A DNA stretch of 64,000 nt. Source: Aquincola tertiaricarbonis (GTDB taxonomy: Bacteria > Pseudomonadota > Gammaproteobacteria > Burkholderiales > Burkholderiaceae_C). The stretch spans positions 62,001-126,000 of the forward strand of contig NZ_JZUE01000017.1 in the NCBI RefSeq assembly GCF_000969605.1, given 5' to 3'. The notes under the pieces are model-generated. The model ran no database searches. It worked only from the letters and a program-made list of their open reading frames with translations, and was not told the origin of the DNA. This document shows, piece by piece, positions 8,083 through 18,521 of the stretch (its first letter is position 1; every line of letters starts with the position of its first letter). Made by a program: the position numbers and the translations under genes.

Positions 8083-8870
8083 GCGGCGCTCCCGGCGGCC
8101 GGTAGCTGGAACAACCGCTCGAAGTTGGCGCTGGTCACGCGGCCGATCTCCTCGGCGCTGCACCCCTTCAGCTCGGACAGCTGGGCGGCCACATGCGGCA
8201 CATAGGCCGGCTGGTTGACCTTGCCGCGGAAGGGCACCGGCGCCAGGTAGGGGCTGTCGGTCTCGATCAGCAGCCGGTCCATCGGCACCCAGCGCGCCAC
8301 GTCGCGCAGGTCCTGCGCATTGCGGAAGGTGAGGATGCCGGAGAACGAGATGTGGAAGCCCAGGTCGAGCGCCGCGCGGGCCACCTCGGCGGTTTCGGTG
8401 AAGCAATGGAACACGCCCTGCACGCCGGCACCCTCTTCCCGCAGGATGGCCAGGGTGTCGTCGCTGGCGCTTCGGGTATGGATCACCAGCGGCTTGCCCA
8501 GCGTGCGGGCGGCACGGATGTGTACGCGGAAGCGCTCGCGCTGCCAGGCCATGTCGGCGATGCTGCGGCCGTTCAGGCGGTAGTAGTCCAGTCCCGTCTC
8601 GCCGATGGCCACCACCCGCGGGCGGCTGCCGAGGTCGATCAGCTCTTCATACGACGGCTCCTTCAGGCCTTCCGTATCCGGATGCACGCCGGCGCTGGCC
8701 CAGAAGTTGTCGTACTGGAGCGCCAGCGCATGCACCGCGTCGAACTCCTCCAGCGTGGTGCAGATGACCAGCGCGCGGTCGACGCGGGCCTCGGCCATGG
8801 CGGATCGGATGTCGGGCATGCGCTCGACGAAGTCGGCCATGCTCAGATGGCAGTGCGAATCGACGTACAC
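8079..8870 (-). CDS. tatD: TatD-family metal-dependent hydrolase (DNase)
   Basis: This 263-residue TIM-barrel metal hydrolase starts at a GTG. Metal ligands are visible in order: VDSHCHL at the N-terminus, AIGETGLDYY, VIHTRSA, FHCFTET and LIETDSPYLAPVPFRG. The set fits the TatD/YcfH/YabD group, 3'-5' exonucleases or related hydrolases acting in DNA repair or turnover. The holB-pilZ-tatD order is common in beta- and gammaproteobacteria. Three bases separate it from pilZ, and its stop overlaps the ankyrin start. Confidence 0.93.
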   Translation of the reverse strand: MYVDSHCHLSMADFVERMPDIRSAMAEARVDRALVICTTLEEFDAVHALALQYDNFWASAGVHPDTEGLKEPSYEELIDLGSRPRVVAIGETGLDYYRLNGRSIADMAWQRERFRVHIRAARTLGKPLVIHTRSASDDTLAILREEGAGVQGVFHCFTETAEVARAALDLGFHISFSGILTFRNAQDLRDVARWVPMDRLLIETDSPYLAPVPFRGKVNQPAYVPHVAAQLSELKGCSAEEIGRVTSANFERLFQLPAAGSAA

Positions 8871-8873
8871 GGT

Positions 8874-9284
8874 TCAGGTGGTCTGCGTGGGCTTGGCCGA
8901 CTGGATCGAGGTGCCGAGGATCTCCTCGATCTTCAGCTTCATCACCCGGGTCTTCTCGTCGGTGGGAAAGCGTACGCCGACGCCCTGGGTGCGGCCGCCG
9001 GAGGCATTGGCCGGCGTGATCCAGCCTACCTTGCCCGCCACCGGATAGCGCTGCGGATCGTCGGGCAGCGACAGCAGCAGGTAGATCTCGTCGCCCAGCT
9101 TGTACTCCCGGGTGGTGGGCACGAACAGGCCGCCGTCGGAGAACAGCGGCACATAGGCGGCATACAGCGCCGCCTTGTCTCGGAACACCAGCTGGATCAC
9201 GCTGGGCCGGTTGCTGCTGGCCACGGTGCCGGCAGCCGGGGCTGCGGCGGGCGGCGCGGGAGGGCGTGCGGCGGGCTCGTTCAT
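8874..9284 (-). CDS. pilZ: PilZ-domain type IV pilus protein
   Basis: The 136-residue product has a Pro/Ala-rich N-terminus (about 1-30) and then a PilZ domain: VIQLVFRDKAALYAAYVPLFSDGGLFVPT, YKLGDEIYLLLSLPDD, GKVGWITP and GVGVRF. The RxxxR and D/NxSxxG c-di-GMP-binding motifs of canonical PilZ domains are absent, as in the PilZ proteins that act with PilB/FimX in pilus assembly. The start MNEPAA overlaps the holB stop by four bases. The in-frame ATG at 9350 lies inside holB and is rejected. Confidence 0.9.
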   Translation of the reverse strand: MNEPAARPPAPPAAAPAAGTVASSNRPSVIQLVFRDKAALYAAYVPLFSDGGLFVPTTREYKLGDEIYLLLSLPDDPQRYPVAGKVGWITPANASGGRTQGVGVRFPTDEKTRVMKLKIEEILGTSIQSAKPTQTT

Positions 9285-10348
9285 CGGTGGGCCAGTGTAG
9301 CGATGCGGCCGCCGCCGGCGCCGCGCGGGGCCGGGCCGCTGGCCGGCCACAGCGCCCGGCCCTGCAATACGAGCGCCTCCACCAGCAGGCTGGCGTTCCA
9401 GGGATGTTCGTCGTGGCGCGCGGCGCGGCGCAGTTCGCGCTGCCAGTCGGACAGGCCGGCCAGCGTGGCGCCCGCAGGCAGCGCGCCGGCATCGAAGTAG
9501 CGCGGCGCACCGCCGACGGCGGCCACCGTCAGGTCATGGGCCAGCTTCTGCAACGCGTCGATGGCGCGGGGCAGCGGCCAGCCGGCGAACGCCGACGCAT
9601 CACCGTGGCGCAGCGCCTGCGGCAGCCGGCGCCAGCCCGCGGCGTCGATGCCGGCACGCAGCATGGCCAGCGCTTCCACCGGCTGGCCGCCTGCGGCGGT
9701 GTAGAGCACCTGCGGCTCCTGCACGCCCTGCCCGGCCAGCCAGTCCAGCGCCACAGTGCGGTCGGGCGACGGCAGCAGCAGGCGCTGGCAGCGGCTGCGC
9801 AGCGTGGGCAGCAGGCTGTCCGGGTCGTGCGCGCACAGCAGCAGGCGCAGCGCGCCGGGCGGCTCCTCCAGGGTCTTGAGCAGGGCATTGGCCGCAATCA
9901 GGTTCATCGCCTGCGCGGGATGGATCACCAGCACCTTGCCGCGGCCGCGGGAGGACGTCTGCTGGCTCCAGTCGATGGCGCCGCGCACCGCCTCCACCTT
10001 GATCTCGCGGCTGGGCTTGGCCTTCTTGCCTTCGCCGTCCTTGGCGCCGCCCTCGCCCTCCATCTGCCAGCCCAACGGCTCGCGCAGCGCATCGGGAATG
10101 AGCAGCAGGAAATCCGGATGCATGCGCGCCTGCATCAGGTGGCAGGCGGCGCAACGGCCGCAGGGTCGCGGCGCCGGGCCGGCCGCTTCGCACAGCCACG
10201 ACTGCGCCAGCACGATCGCCAGCTCGAACTGCCCCACCCCGCCCGGGCCGTGCACCAGCGTCGCATGGCCGCGCACCTGCTGCAGCGCCTGGTCCAGCAC
10301 CGGGCGCAGCCAGGGCAGCGCCAGTGCGCCGTCGGGGCCCGTCACCAT
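9281..10348 (-). CDS. holB: DNA polymerase III subunit delta'
   Basis: This is the delta' subunit of the clamp loader, 355 residues. The AAA+ fold shows the degenerate P-loop VHGPGGVGQ, a four-cysteine zinc module around [11 protein letters not shown], a sensor region in [11 protein letters not shown], the [11 protein letters not shown] motif and LRSRCQRL. A charged, Gly/Lys-rich insertion lies near 105-125 before [11 protein letters not shown], a position where betaproteobacterial homologues often carry one. The start MVTGPDGAL overlaps the tmk stop, and the stop overlaps pilZ, indicating tight translational coupling. Confidence 0.94.
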   Translation of the reverse strand: MVTGPDGALALPWLRPVLDQALQQVRGHATLVHGPGGVGQFELAIVLAQSWLCEAAGPAPRPCGRCAACHLMQARMHPDFLLLIPDALREPLGWQMEGEGGAKDGEGKKAKPSREIKVEAVRGAIDWSQQTSSRGRGKVLVIHPAQAMNLIAANALLKTLEEPPGALRLLLCAHDPDSLLPTLRSRCQRLLLPSPDRTVALDWLAGQGVQEPQVLYTAAGGQPVEALAMLRAGIDAAGWRRLPQALRHGDASAFAGWPLPRAIDALQKLAHDLTVAAVGGAPRYFDAGALPAGATLAGLSDWQRELRRAARHDEHPWNASLLVEALVLQGRALWPASGPAPRGAGGGRIATLAHR

Positions 10349-10980
10349 GCCCGCTGCTCCAGCGCCTGACGCAGGTCGGCCCAGACGGCCTCCTTCGGCT
10401 GGTGGCTGTCGATGCGCACGAAACGGCCGGCATCGGCGGCGCAGCGGGCGGCGTAGCCGTCGCGCACGCGCTGGAAGAAGGCCAGGTCCTGCTGCTCGAA
10501 GCGGTCGGGCGTGCGCACCGCGGCGCGGCGTTCGGCGGCCACGGCCGGCGGCAGGTCGAACCAGACGGTGAGGTCGGGCTGCCGGCCCTGCTGCACCCAG
10601 GTTTCCAGCTGCTGCAGCACCGCCAGGTCGAAGCCGCGGCCGGCACCCTGGTAGGCGAAGGTGGCGTCGGTGAAGCGGTCGCTCAGCACCCAGGCGCCGC
10701 GCGCCAGCGCGGGCTCGATGCGGGCCTGCAGGTGGTCGCGGCGGGCGGCGAAGACGAGCAGCGTCTCGCTCAGTGCATCCATCGGCGACTGCAGCAGCAG
10801 GGTGCGCAGCTGCTCGGCCAGCGGGGTGCCGCCGGGCTCGCGCGTGAGCAGTACCTCGTGGCCGCGGGACCGCAGCCAGTCGGCCGTCGCCTCGATGTGG
10901 GAAGACTTCCCGGCGCCGTCGATGCCTTCGAAACTGATGAAGCGCCCGGGAGAGGCCGGGCGCACGGGGAGGTCGCTCAC
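10342..10980 (-). CDS. tmk: thymidylate kinase
   Basis: Tmk phosphorylates dTMP to dTDP. The 212-residue protein has the P-loop [10 protein letters not shown] at 18-27, the dTMP-binding TREPGGTP, the DR-type motif [18 protein letters not shown] and a LID region around [11 protein letters not shown]. Length is usual. It overlaps mltG (ATGA at 10977-10980) and holB. Confidence 0.96.
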   Translation of the reverse strand: MSDLPVRPASPGRFISFEGIDGAGKSSHIEATADWLRSRGHEVLLTREPGGTPLAEQLRTLLLQSPMDALSETLLVFAARRDHLQARIEPALARGAWVLSDRFTDATFAYQGAGRGFDLAVLQQLETWVQQGRQPDLTVWFDLPPAVAAERRAAVRTPDRFEQQDLAFFQRVRDGYAARCAADAGRFVRIDSHQPKEAVWADLRQALEQRAW

Positions 10981-11990
10981 TTGCTGCTGCGCTGGCGCTG
11001 GTACTGGTTGACCGCCCGATTATGGTCGGCCAGGGTGGTGCTGAAGACGCTGCTGCCGTCGCCGCGGGCCACGAAGTACAGCGCCGGCGTGCGCGCCGGC
11101 TGCACCGCCGCGCGCAGCGAGGCCAGCCCCGGCATCGCGATGGGCGTGGGCGGCAGGCCGGTGCGGGTGTAGGTGTTGTAGGGCGTGTCGGCCAGCAGGT
11201 CGCGCTTGCGCAGGTTGCCGTCGAACGACGTGCCCAGGCCATAGATCACCGTGGGGTCGGTCTGCAGCGGCATGCCCAGGCGCAGCCGGTTGGCGAAGAC
11301 GCCGGCCACCAGCGCGCGGTCGGCCTCGGTGCCGGTTTCCTTCTCGACGATGGAGGCCAGCACCAGCGCCTGCTCGGGCGTGCTCACCGGCAGGTCGGGC
11401 GCGCGCTGGGCCCAGGCTTCGTCGAGCCGCCTCTGCATGGCGGCATGGGCCCGCTTGAGCACGGTGACGTCACTGACGCCGCGGCTGTAGGCATAGGTGT
11501 CGGGGAAGAAGCGGCCTTCGGCCGGCTGGCCAGGAGCGCCAATGGCGGCCATCAGCTCGGCCTCGCTCATGCCGCGGGTCAGCGGCTTCAACGCGGGGGC
11601 CTTGGCCAGTGCCTCGCGGAACTGCCGCAGCGTCCAGCCGTCGATCAGGCGCACCACCTCCAGCACCTCGTCGCCCTGCACCATCTTGGCCAGCAGCCGC
11701 CGCGGCGTGGTGCCGGCGTCGATCTCGTAGCTGCCGGCGCGGATGCGGCGGGCGTCGCCCGACCAGCGGAACCACTCGTACAGCAGCCGCGCATCGGACT
11801 GCACCCCGGCGTCCACCCAGGCCTGGGCCACGTCGCGCGGCGAGGTGCCGGGCTCGATGGACAGCTCCACATGCGGCTGCGCCAGCGGCAGCGGCCGGTT
11901 CAGCCACCAGGCCACCAGGGCCGCTCCACCCGCCATGCCCGCCAACACCACCAGCAGCGCCCTTGCCACGATCCGCCGAAGCGCTTTCAT
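10977..11990 (-). CDS. mltG: endolytic murein transglycosylase
   Basis: MltG (YceG) cleaves nascent peptidoglycan glycan strands and is thought to end chain growth. The 337-residue product starts [12 protein letters not shown] with one transmembrane helix at about 8-29, then LysM-like and catalytic periplasmic parts. The catalytic motif SIVEKETG puts the acid Glu at 218, the same number as in E. coli. It leads the operon mltG-tmk-holB-pilZ-tatD-ankyrin. The 54-base gap to divergent ygfZ must hold both promoters. A longer frame reaching 12146 would run antisense to ygfZ and is rejected. Confidence 0.94.
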   Translation of the reverse strand: MKALRRIVARALLVVLAGMAGGAALVAWWLNRPLPLAQPHVELSIEPGTSPRDVAQAWVDAGVQSDARLLYEWFRWSGDARRIRAGSYEIDAGTTPRRLLAKMVQGDEVLEVVRLIDGWTLRQFREALAKAPALKPLTRGMSEAELMAAIGAPGQPAEGRFFPDTYAYSRGVSDVTVLKRAHAAMQRRLDEAWAQRAPDLPVSTPEQALVLASIVEKETGTEADRALVAGVFANRLRLGMPLQTDPTVIYGLGTSFDGNLRKRDLLADTPYNTYTRTGLPPTPIAMPGLASLRAAVQPARTPALYFVARGDGSSVFSTTLADHNRAVNQYQRQRSSK

Positions 11991-12044
11991 CCCGGTATGT
12001 CCAGCCCATGCCTGTGCGGCCCAGCGGCTGATGATAATGGTCCG

Positions 12045-13013
12045 ATGGACACCCACTTCCCCCCTTCGGACCTGAACGGCGCGGTGCGCCTGGCGCATTG
12101 GGGCGTCATCCGTGCCACCGGCGCGGAGGCTGCCAGCTTCTTGCATGGCCAGCTCACGCAGGACATCCAGAACCTGCCGCCCGGCCAGGCGCGGCTGGCC
12201 GGCTACTGCTCGGCCAAGGGCCGCCTGCTGGCCAGCTTCATCGTGCTGCGCGGCTCGGCCGACGAGCTGCTGCTGCTGTGCAGCGCCGACCTGCTGGCGC
12301 CCACGCTCAAGCGCCTGTCGATGTACGTGCTGCGCGCCAAGTGCAAGCTCACCGACGCCAGCGCGGAGCTGGCGGTGCTGGGCCTGGCCGGCGCGCCGGC
12401 GCTGGCGGCGCTGGGGGCGCTGGGGGCCGGGTCGTCCAACGACGACGGCGCCACGCAGGCACTGGCCGGCATGCCGGTGCTGGCCGCGGCCGGTGGCCAG
12501 CTGGTGCGCTTGCCGGCGGTCGAAGGCATCGACCGCGGGTTGTGGGTGGGCCCGGCCGAAGCCCTGCCCGCCGCGCTGCCCGCGCTGGACGCAGGCGCCT
12601 GGGATGCGCTGGAAGTGCGCAGCGCGGTGCCGCGCATCGTGGCCGCCACGGTGGAGCAGTTCGTGCCGCAGATGATCAACCTGGAGCTGGTGGGCGGCGT
12701 CAACTTCCAGAAGGGCTGCTACCCCGGCCAGGAGGTGGTGGCCCGCAGCCAGTACCGCGGCACCACCAAGCGGCGGGCGGGGGTGTTCGCCACCGGCGCG
12801 GCGGCGCAGCCGGGCCAGGAAGTGTTCGACGCCAACGATCCCGGCCAGCCGGCCGGCATGGTGATCAATGCCGCGGCCGGCCAGCCGGCGCTGGCGCTGG
12901 TGGAAGTGAAGCTGGCCGCCCTGGCCGAGCCTGCGCTGCGCCTGGGCAGTGCCGAGGGCCCGGCGCTGCAGCCCTTGCCCCTGCCCTATCCCCTGCCTGG
13001 CGGTGCGGACTGA
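12045..13013 (+). CDS. ygfZ: folate-binding Fe-S cluster maintenance protein
   Basis: YgfZ, a GcvT-like protein, binds tetrahydrofolate and supports assembly or repair of some Fe-S enzymes. The 322-residue product shows FLHGQLTQDIQNLP, YCSAKGRLLASF and the diagnostic KGCYPGQE at 223-230, whose cysteine is essential in the family. The start MDTHFPPSDLNG is the first ATG after the divergent mltG promoter region. DUF4936 and NRDE genes follow closely on the same strand and are probably cotranscribed. Confidence 0.94.
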   Translation: MDTHFPPSDLNGAVRLAHWGVIRATGAEAASFLHGQLTQDIQNLPPGQARLAGYCSAKGRLLASFIVLRGSADELLLLCSADLLAPTLKRLSMYVLRAKCKLTDASAELAVLGLAGAPALAALGALGAGSSNDDGATQALAGMPVLAAAGGQLVRLPAVEGIDRGLWVGPAEALPAALPALDAGAWDALEVRSAVPRIVAATVEQFVPQMINLELVGGVNFQKGCYPGQEVVARSQYRGTTKRRAGVFATGAAAQPGQEVFDANDPGQPAGMVINAAAGQPALALVEVKLAALAEPALRLGSAEGPALQPLPLPYPLPGGAD

Positions 13014-13035
13014 GGGCCGGCCCGCAAGCGGGCCG

Positions 13036-13326
13036 TTGACGCAGGTCCTGTACGTCTACTACCGGGTGGAAGCCGCCGACCGCGCTGACTGCGTGGCCGC
13101 GGTGCGCAGCGCGCAGGCCGCGCTGATGCAGCATCATCCGGGCCTGGTGGCCGCCGTGCTGTCGCAGGTGCCTGGCCACACCACGCTGATGGAGACCTAT
13201 GCCTGGTCATCCGCGGCACCCGCGGTGCCGCCCGCATGGTCGGCACTGGAAGCCGAGGTCGGGGCCCGGTTGGGACGCTGGATCGTCGGCACGCGGCATC
13301 TGGAGCTGTTCGAGCCATGTGCCTAG
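13036..13326 (+). CDS. DUF4936 family protein
   Basis: This small 96-residue protein belongs to a family of unknown function that sits next to ygfZ and NRDE genes in Burkholderiales. Diagnostic features are VLYVYYRVE at the N-terminus, PGHTTLMETYAW, and the C-terminal GRWIVGTRHLELFEPC. No in-frame ATG fits. I use the TTG at 13036 because it places the YVYYRV strand at the usual distance; a GTG at 13003 inside ygfZ is the alternative. The ferredoxin-like length and pattern suggest an alpha/beta dimer. The last ten bases overlap the next gene. Confidence 0.75.
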   Translation: MTQVLYVYYRVEAADRADCVAAVRSAQAALMQHHPGLVAAVLSQVPGHTTLMETYAWSSAAPAVPPAWSALEAEVGARLGRWIVGTRHLELFEPCA

Positions 13327-14198
13327 CCGCGCTGTCCATCGGCCAGCACTGGCGCCATGTGTTCGTGCTGGCCGCCAACCGCGACGAGTACTACCACCGC
13401 CCCGCGGCGCGGCTGGCCTGGTGGTTGCCGGAAGACGGCGGCCCGGCGGTGCTGGGCGGGCGCGACCTGCAGGCCGGCGGCAGCTGGTGTGCGCTGAGTG
13501 CCGCCGGCCGGCTGGCGCTGGTGACGAACGTGCGCCGGCCTGGCCACTTCGATCCGCGGGCGCCATCGCGCGGCGAGATCGTGGCCCACTGGCTGCGTGG
13601 CAGCGAGGCCTCGTCGCGCTTCTGGATGCAGGTGGGCCTGGCGGGCTACAACCCGTTCAACCTGATCGCCATCGACTTCACCACCGACGAGCGCTTCTGG
13701 TGCGGCGACGAAGCCGCCGCCCGGTGGCTGGACGGCGGGCTGTACGGCCTGTCCAACGCGCAGCTGGACACGCCCTGGCCGAAGGTGCTGGCGCTCAAGC
13801 AGGCGATGCGCTCGGCGCTGGCTTCCAGCCGCAGCGTGCAGGGCCTGGCGGAGCGGCTGTTCGAGGCCCTGTCCAGCCGCCAGCCCTGGCCCGATGCCGA
13901 CCTGCCGCGCACCGGCATCCCGATCGAGCGCGAGCGGGCGCTGTCGCCGGCCTGGGTGCAGCTGAACGGGCCCACGCCGGACCTGCTCTATGGCACGCGC
14001 TGCTCCACGCTGGTGATCGTGGAGCAGCAAGCGGAGCAGCGCGTCACCCATGTGCTGGAGCGCAGCTTCCGCCCCGACGGCAGCGTGCAAGCGCAGCGCC
14101 ACGCGACGCTGCCCGACTGGCCGCCCACCGCCCAGGCGGCGGGCCGCTGGCGGGTGGAGCGGGCGGCGCTGCGCGAAACCGAATACCCGCCGGCCTGA
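13317..14198 (+). CDS. NRDE-family (TANGO2-like) protein
   Basis: The 293-residue product begins MCLAALSI and carries the family signature AANRDEYYHRPAA at about 18-30, plus GGRDLQAGGSWCALS and ALVTNVRRPG. Cys2 is in the place of an N-terminal nucleophile, as in Ntn-hydrolases, and TANGO2 proteins have been linked to haem handling. The start is inferred from the conserved MC and from translational overlap with the DUF4936 gene. The longer frame from 13236 lies inside that gene. Biochemical role in bacteria unknown. Confidence 0.88.
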   Translation: MCLAALSIGQHWRHVFVLAANRDEYYHRPAARLAWWLPEDGGPAVLGGRDLQAGGSWCALSAAGRLALVTNVRRPGHFDPRAPSRGEIVAHWLRGSEASSRFWMQVGLAGYNPFNLIAIDFTTDERFWCGDEAAARWLDGGLYGLSNAQLDTPWPKVLALKQAMRSALASSRSVQGLAERLFEALSSRQPWPDADLPRTGIPIERERALSPAWVQLNGPTPDLLYGTRCSTLVIVEQQAEQRVTHVLERSFRPDGSVQAQRHATLPDWPPTAQAAGRWRVERAALRETEYPPA

Positions 14199-14222
14199 CG
14201 CGCCGGCGCGGACCGCGGCCTG

Positions 14223-15080
14223 CTAGGGCGCCCGCCCCATCTCCACATGCGGTATGCCGGCTTCCTCGAACACCTCGCCACGGGTGCCGAAGCCGGCGCG
14301 CAGGTAGAACGGCGCGGCGCTCATCTGCGCATGCAGCAGCAGCATGTGGTCGCCGCGGGTGCGGGCGGCGGCGGCCAGCGCATCCAGCACCGCCCGCCCC
14401 ACCCCGCTGCCGCGCACCACCGGCAGCACCGCCATGCGGCCCAGCCTGGCCACGCCCGGTGCCTGCTGCAGCAGACGGCCGGTGGCCAGCGGCCGCCCCA
14501 GGCGGTTGACGGCCAGCGCATGCAGGCAGTCGGCATCGGCCGGATCACTTTCCAGCTCGGCCGGGATGCGCTGCTCCTGCACGAACACCTGGGTGCGGAT
14601 GCGGCGTGCCGCCTCGCCCAGCTCGGCCCAGCCGCCCACCTTCACCTCGACCATCGGCTGGCCGGCCTCGAAGGCCTCCAGCACCGCCCGGAATGCCGGC
14701 GGCACCGGCCGGCTGGTCTGGGTGGCCGGATCGGCGAAGACGTACACCAGCTCGCCATGCACCAGGCAGTGCTCGCCGCGGAACACCGCGCACTGGAAGA
14801 CCATGGAGCTGTTGCCGATGCGGTGGCAGCGCACGCCGACGTCCAGCAGGTCGTCCAGCCGGGCCGAGGCCAGGTAGTCCACCGTGCTCTTGCGCACGAA
14901 GAGGTCGCCGGCCAGCTCGGCCATGGTGTCCTGGTAAGGCAGCGCCAGCGCCCGCCAGTAGCCGGCCACGGCGGTGTCGAAGTACATCAGGTAGTGGCCG
15001 TTGAACACGATCTGCTGCAGATCGACCTCGGCCCAGCGCACGCGCAGCCGTTCGGTGAAGCGGAAGTCCTGTCGGTTCAT
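14223..15080 (-). CDS. fusion of a hotdog-fold acyl-CoA thioesterase with a GNAT acetyltransferase
   Basis: The 285-residue product has two domains. Residues 1-140 are a YbgC/FadM-type hotdog thioesterase (RVRWAEVDLQQIVFNGHYLMYFD) with the family Asp retained in the EVD motif. Residues 145-285 form a GNAT domain (RTQVFVQEQRIP, GRMAVLPVVRGSGVGRAVLDAL, FYLRAGFGTRGEVFEEAGIPHVEM) of the ElaA/YjcF kind. The link is continuous in frame. The start overlaps the stop of the upstream esterase gene, so the two are coupled. An acyl-CoA-linked task is likely; the physiological substrate is unknown. Confidence 0.88.
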   Translation of the reverse strand: MNRQDFRFTERLRVRWAEVDLQQIVFNGHYLMYFDTAVAGYWRALALPYQDTMAELAGDLFVRKSTVDYLASARLDDLLDVGVRCHRIGNSSMVFQCAVFRGEHCLVHGELVYVFADPATQTSRPVPPAFRAVLEAFEAGQPMVEVKVGGWAELGEAARRIRTQVFVQEQRIPAELESDPADADCLHALAVNRLGRPLATGRLLQQAPGVARLGRMAVLPVVRGSGVGRAVLDALAAAARTRGDHMLLLHAQMSAAPFYLRAGFGTRGEVFEEAGIPHVEMGRAP

Positions 15081-16027
15081 GCGGAATGGCTCCAGGCCTG
15101 GCGCAGCGCTTCGGCGATCGCCTGCTGGGCGATGCCGGCCTCGCGCAGCGCGCGGCCCATCTTGATGAAGTCGTGGGTCACGCCGCGCACGATGTCCAGC
15201 GCCACCGGCACGCCGGCCATGCGCAGGCGATCGGCGTAGGCCACGCCCTCGTCCACCAGCGGATCGCATTCCGCCAGCAGCACGAAGGCCGGCGCCACGC
15301 CTTCCACCTCGTCGGCCAGCAGCGGCGCGAAGCGCCAGTCCGTGCGGCGCTCGTGCGGGATGTAGTGGTCGAAGAACCAGCCGATCTCCTCGGCCTCCAA
15401 CAGCATGCCTTCGGCGAAGCGGCGGTGCGACTCGGTGTCGGCATGCGCGGTGGTTCCGGGCGTGATCAGCACCTGCAGCGCCAGCGGCAGGCCGACGTCG
15501 CGCGCATGCAGCGCGGCCACCGCGGCCAGGGTGCCGCCGGCGCTGTCGCCGGCTACCGCGAGGCGGCTGCCGTCCAGCCTCAGCAGGTCGGCACCGGGGC
15601 CGGCCATCCAGCGCAGCGCGGCCCAGCTGTCGTCCACCGCCGCCGGGAACGGATGCTCCGGCGCCAGCCGGTAGTCCAGCGACACCACCGCGCCGCCACT
15701 GCGCAGGGCCAGCTGGCGGCACAGGCTGTCGTGCGTCTCCAGGTTGCCAATGGTGAAGCCGCCGCCATGCAGGTACAGCAGCACCGGCAGGCCGTCGTCG
15801 GTGGCCGGCGCATACAGCCGCGCGGGCCGGGGCGCGCCATCGCCGCCAGGCAGCTGCAGCGCCTGCACACGTGGCAGCGGCGCGCGCGGCGGCTCCAGCA
15901 CCTCGGCGGCGGCGGTGTAGGCGATGCGCGCGTTGGCCGGCGACATGCTGCGGAACGGCGGGCGGTTGGCGCGGCGGATGCGCTCCAGCAGCGCGGCCAT
16001 CTGGGGGGTGAGGGAGGGTGAATGCAC
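15077..16027 (-). CDS. HSL-family alpha/beta hydrolase (esterase)
   Basis: This hormone-sensitive-lipase-type esterase has YLHGGGFTIGN (oxyanion hole), SLDYRLAPEHPFPAA, the nucleophile motif VAGDSAGG, CDPLVDEG (Asp) and VTHDFIKM (His). I choose the GTG at 16027 (316 residues, VHSPSLTPQMAAL) because the aceA terminator occupies 16051-16084 and an earlier ATG at 16096 lies beyond it. An ATG at 16000 is also possible. The gene is coupled downstream to the thioesterase-GNAT fusion. Substrate probably short acyl esters. Confidence 0.85.
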   Translation of the reverse strand: MHSPSLTPQMAALLERIRRANRPPFRSMSPANARIAYTAAAEVLEPPRAPLPRVQALQLPGGDGAPRPARLYAPATDDGLPVLLYLHGGGFTIGNLETHDSLCRQLALRSGGAVVSLDYRLAPEHPFPAAVDDSWAALRWMAGPGADLLRLDGSRLAVAGDSAGGTLAAVAALHARDVGLPLALQVLITPGTTAHADTESHRRFAEGMLLEAEEIGWFFDHYIPHERRTDWRFAPLLADEVEGVAPAFVLLAECDPLVDEGVAYADRLRMAGVPVALDIVRGVTHDFIKMGRALREAGIAQQAIAEALRQAWSHSA

Positions 16028-16050
16028 CCCCGAAGGATAAACAGCCCATG

Positions 16051-16084
16051 AAAAAAGGCCCGGAGCAGGAGGTCTCCGGGCCTT
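16051..16084 (-). terminator. Rho-independent terminator of aceA
   Basis: A 9-bp GC-rich stem (GGCCCGGAG at 16057-16065 with CTCCGGGCC at 16074-16082, 8-base loop, extended by two A-T pairs) lies 40 bases past the aceA stop. On the minus strand it ends in six U. It also limits how far upstream the esterase gene can start. Confidence 0.9.
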
Positions 16085-16123
16085 GGGGCCTGCCACGCGG
16101 CAGGCGACCGATGCAAGCGTGGA

Positions 16124-17419
<1,296 letters not shown>

Positions 17420-17660
17420 TCGAAGTGCTCCTTTGCGTTGAACGGGGGGTCTCAAGATGGCTTCAGCGTAACGACCGCACTCTGGCTTGGGAACACTTAT
17501 GTCTTATATAAGACTGAAATTCTTTCTCTTAATAATCAATGACTTACGGAGATCGTTTCGCAATGCGCAAAGTTGTTTTCCATGTTGAGAAATCTTGCTG
17601 CGCCGCAGCACCGCCTCGCATCACGATGTGAAACGCCCGTTCAGCATCGTGAAATCCGCA
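17420..17660. promoter_or_regulatory. AT-rich upstream region of aceA with two dyads
   Basis: This 241-base gap is clearly more AT-rich than its surroundings. It holds the perfect 14-bp palindrome GTCTTATATAAGAC at 17501-17514, about 85 bases before aceA. On the minus strand it also holds TTTGCGCATTGCGAAA at 17556-17571, with TTGCG repeated directly. Carbon-source control of aceA through these is inference. No gene is visible. Confidence 0.5.
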
Positions 17661-18377
17661 TCAACCCGCCGATGCCGCCTCCCACCAACGGGCGTAGACA
17701 CGGTCGGCCAAGCGGTGCTGCGCCTGCAGGAACTGCTGGGCATCGGACCGCATGCGGTCACCGCTGTGCACCGTGGCCGGGTGCGTTTGCTGCGCCTGCA
17801 GGAAGGACGGGTCGCGCGAGGCCGACCAGCGCGCGAGCTTGTCGGCATCCACCTCGATGTGGAACTGCATGCCCAGGTGCGGTCCATAGGCGAAGGCCTG
17901 CACCGGGCAGGCCTCGTTGGTGGCCACCGACACCGCGCCGCGCGGCAGTTCGAAGGCCTCGTTGTGCCAGTGCATGAAGTGGTGCCGGTCGCCCTGGCCG
18001 AACCAGGCCTCGCGCTCGGGGCCCGGTAGCATGCGGGCCGGCTGCCATCCGATCTCGGGCAGCGGGGAGCGCAGCACCCGCGCGCCCAGCACCCGCGCCA
18101 TCAGCTGCCCGCCCAGGCAATGGCCGATCACCGGCACACCGGTCTCGAAGCCCAGGGCGATCAGGCGTTCGGCCTCCCGCAGCGCCGGCAGCGGATCGTT
18201 GGCGCTCATCTCGCCACCCAGCACCGCCAGCGCCGCATGGCCGCTCAGGTCGGCCGGCAGCGGCTGGCCCTCGGCGGCGAAACGCAGGTCCATCACGATG
18301 CCCTGGGCGGCCAGCCAGTGCGCCAGATAGGCCGGGCCGTCGCCCTTCATGTTCTGCAGGACCAGCACGGGCTTCAT
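17661..18377 (-). CDS. class I glutamine amidotransferase-like protein
   Basis: This 238-residue stand-alone GATase1 domain starts MKPVLVLQNMKGDGP with GAGGTG five bases upstream. The nucleophile elbow is GHCLGGQ (Cys87); the His-Glu pair is in MQFHIEVD. An early GGEMSAND loop matches the GMP-synthase-like type 1 amidotransferases often found with polyamine or amino-acid genes. It diverges from the agmatinase-like gene across 144 bases. Hydrolysis of a gamma-glutamyl compound is possible, since PuuD nearby has the same fold, but no acceptor domain identifies the reaction. Confidence 0.8.
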   Translation of the reverse strand: MKPVLVLQNMKGDGPAYLAHWLAAQGIVMDLRFAAEGQPLPADLSGHAALAVLGGEMSANDPLPALREAERLIALGFETGVPVIGHCLGGQLMARVLGARVLRSPLPEIGWQPARMLPGPEREAWFGQGDRHHFMHWHNEAFELPRGAVSVATNEACPVQAFAYGPHLGMQFHIEVDADKLARWSASRDPSFLQAQQTHPATVHSGDRMRSDAQQFLQAQHRLADRVYARWWEAASAG

Positions 18378-18521
18378 CGGTGCACCTCGCGTCGAAGGCG
18401 GTGGGACGGAAATCGGTTCATGGCGCGGGGCTAGCAATCCGGGGGCCCGACTGTGCCCGGTTTGCGGCCGCATCGCCGGCAGCGCCTATCCTCGGGCCCT
18501 TCCCGCCCTGCCCGCCTTGCC

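Noticed and set aside
9281-11242. 653-codon frame suggesting holB fused to an upstream domain
   Set aside because: The upstream 298 codons are the alternative frame of tmk and mltG.
11022-13013. 663-codon plus-strand frame running from antisense of mltG into ygfZ
   Set aside because: Only the part from 12045 is ygfZ; the rest is a GC-driven shadow of mltG.
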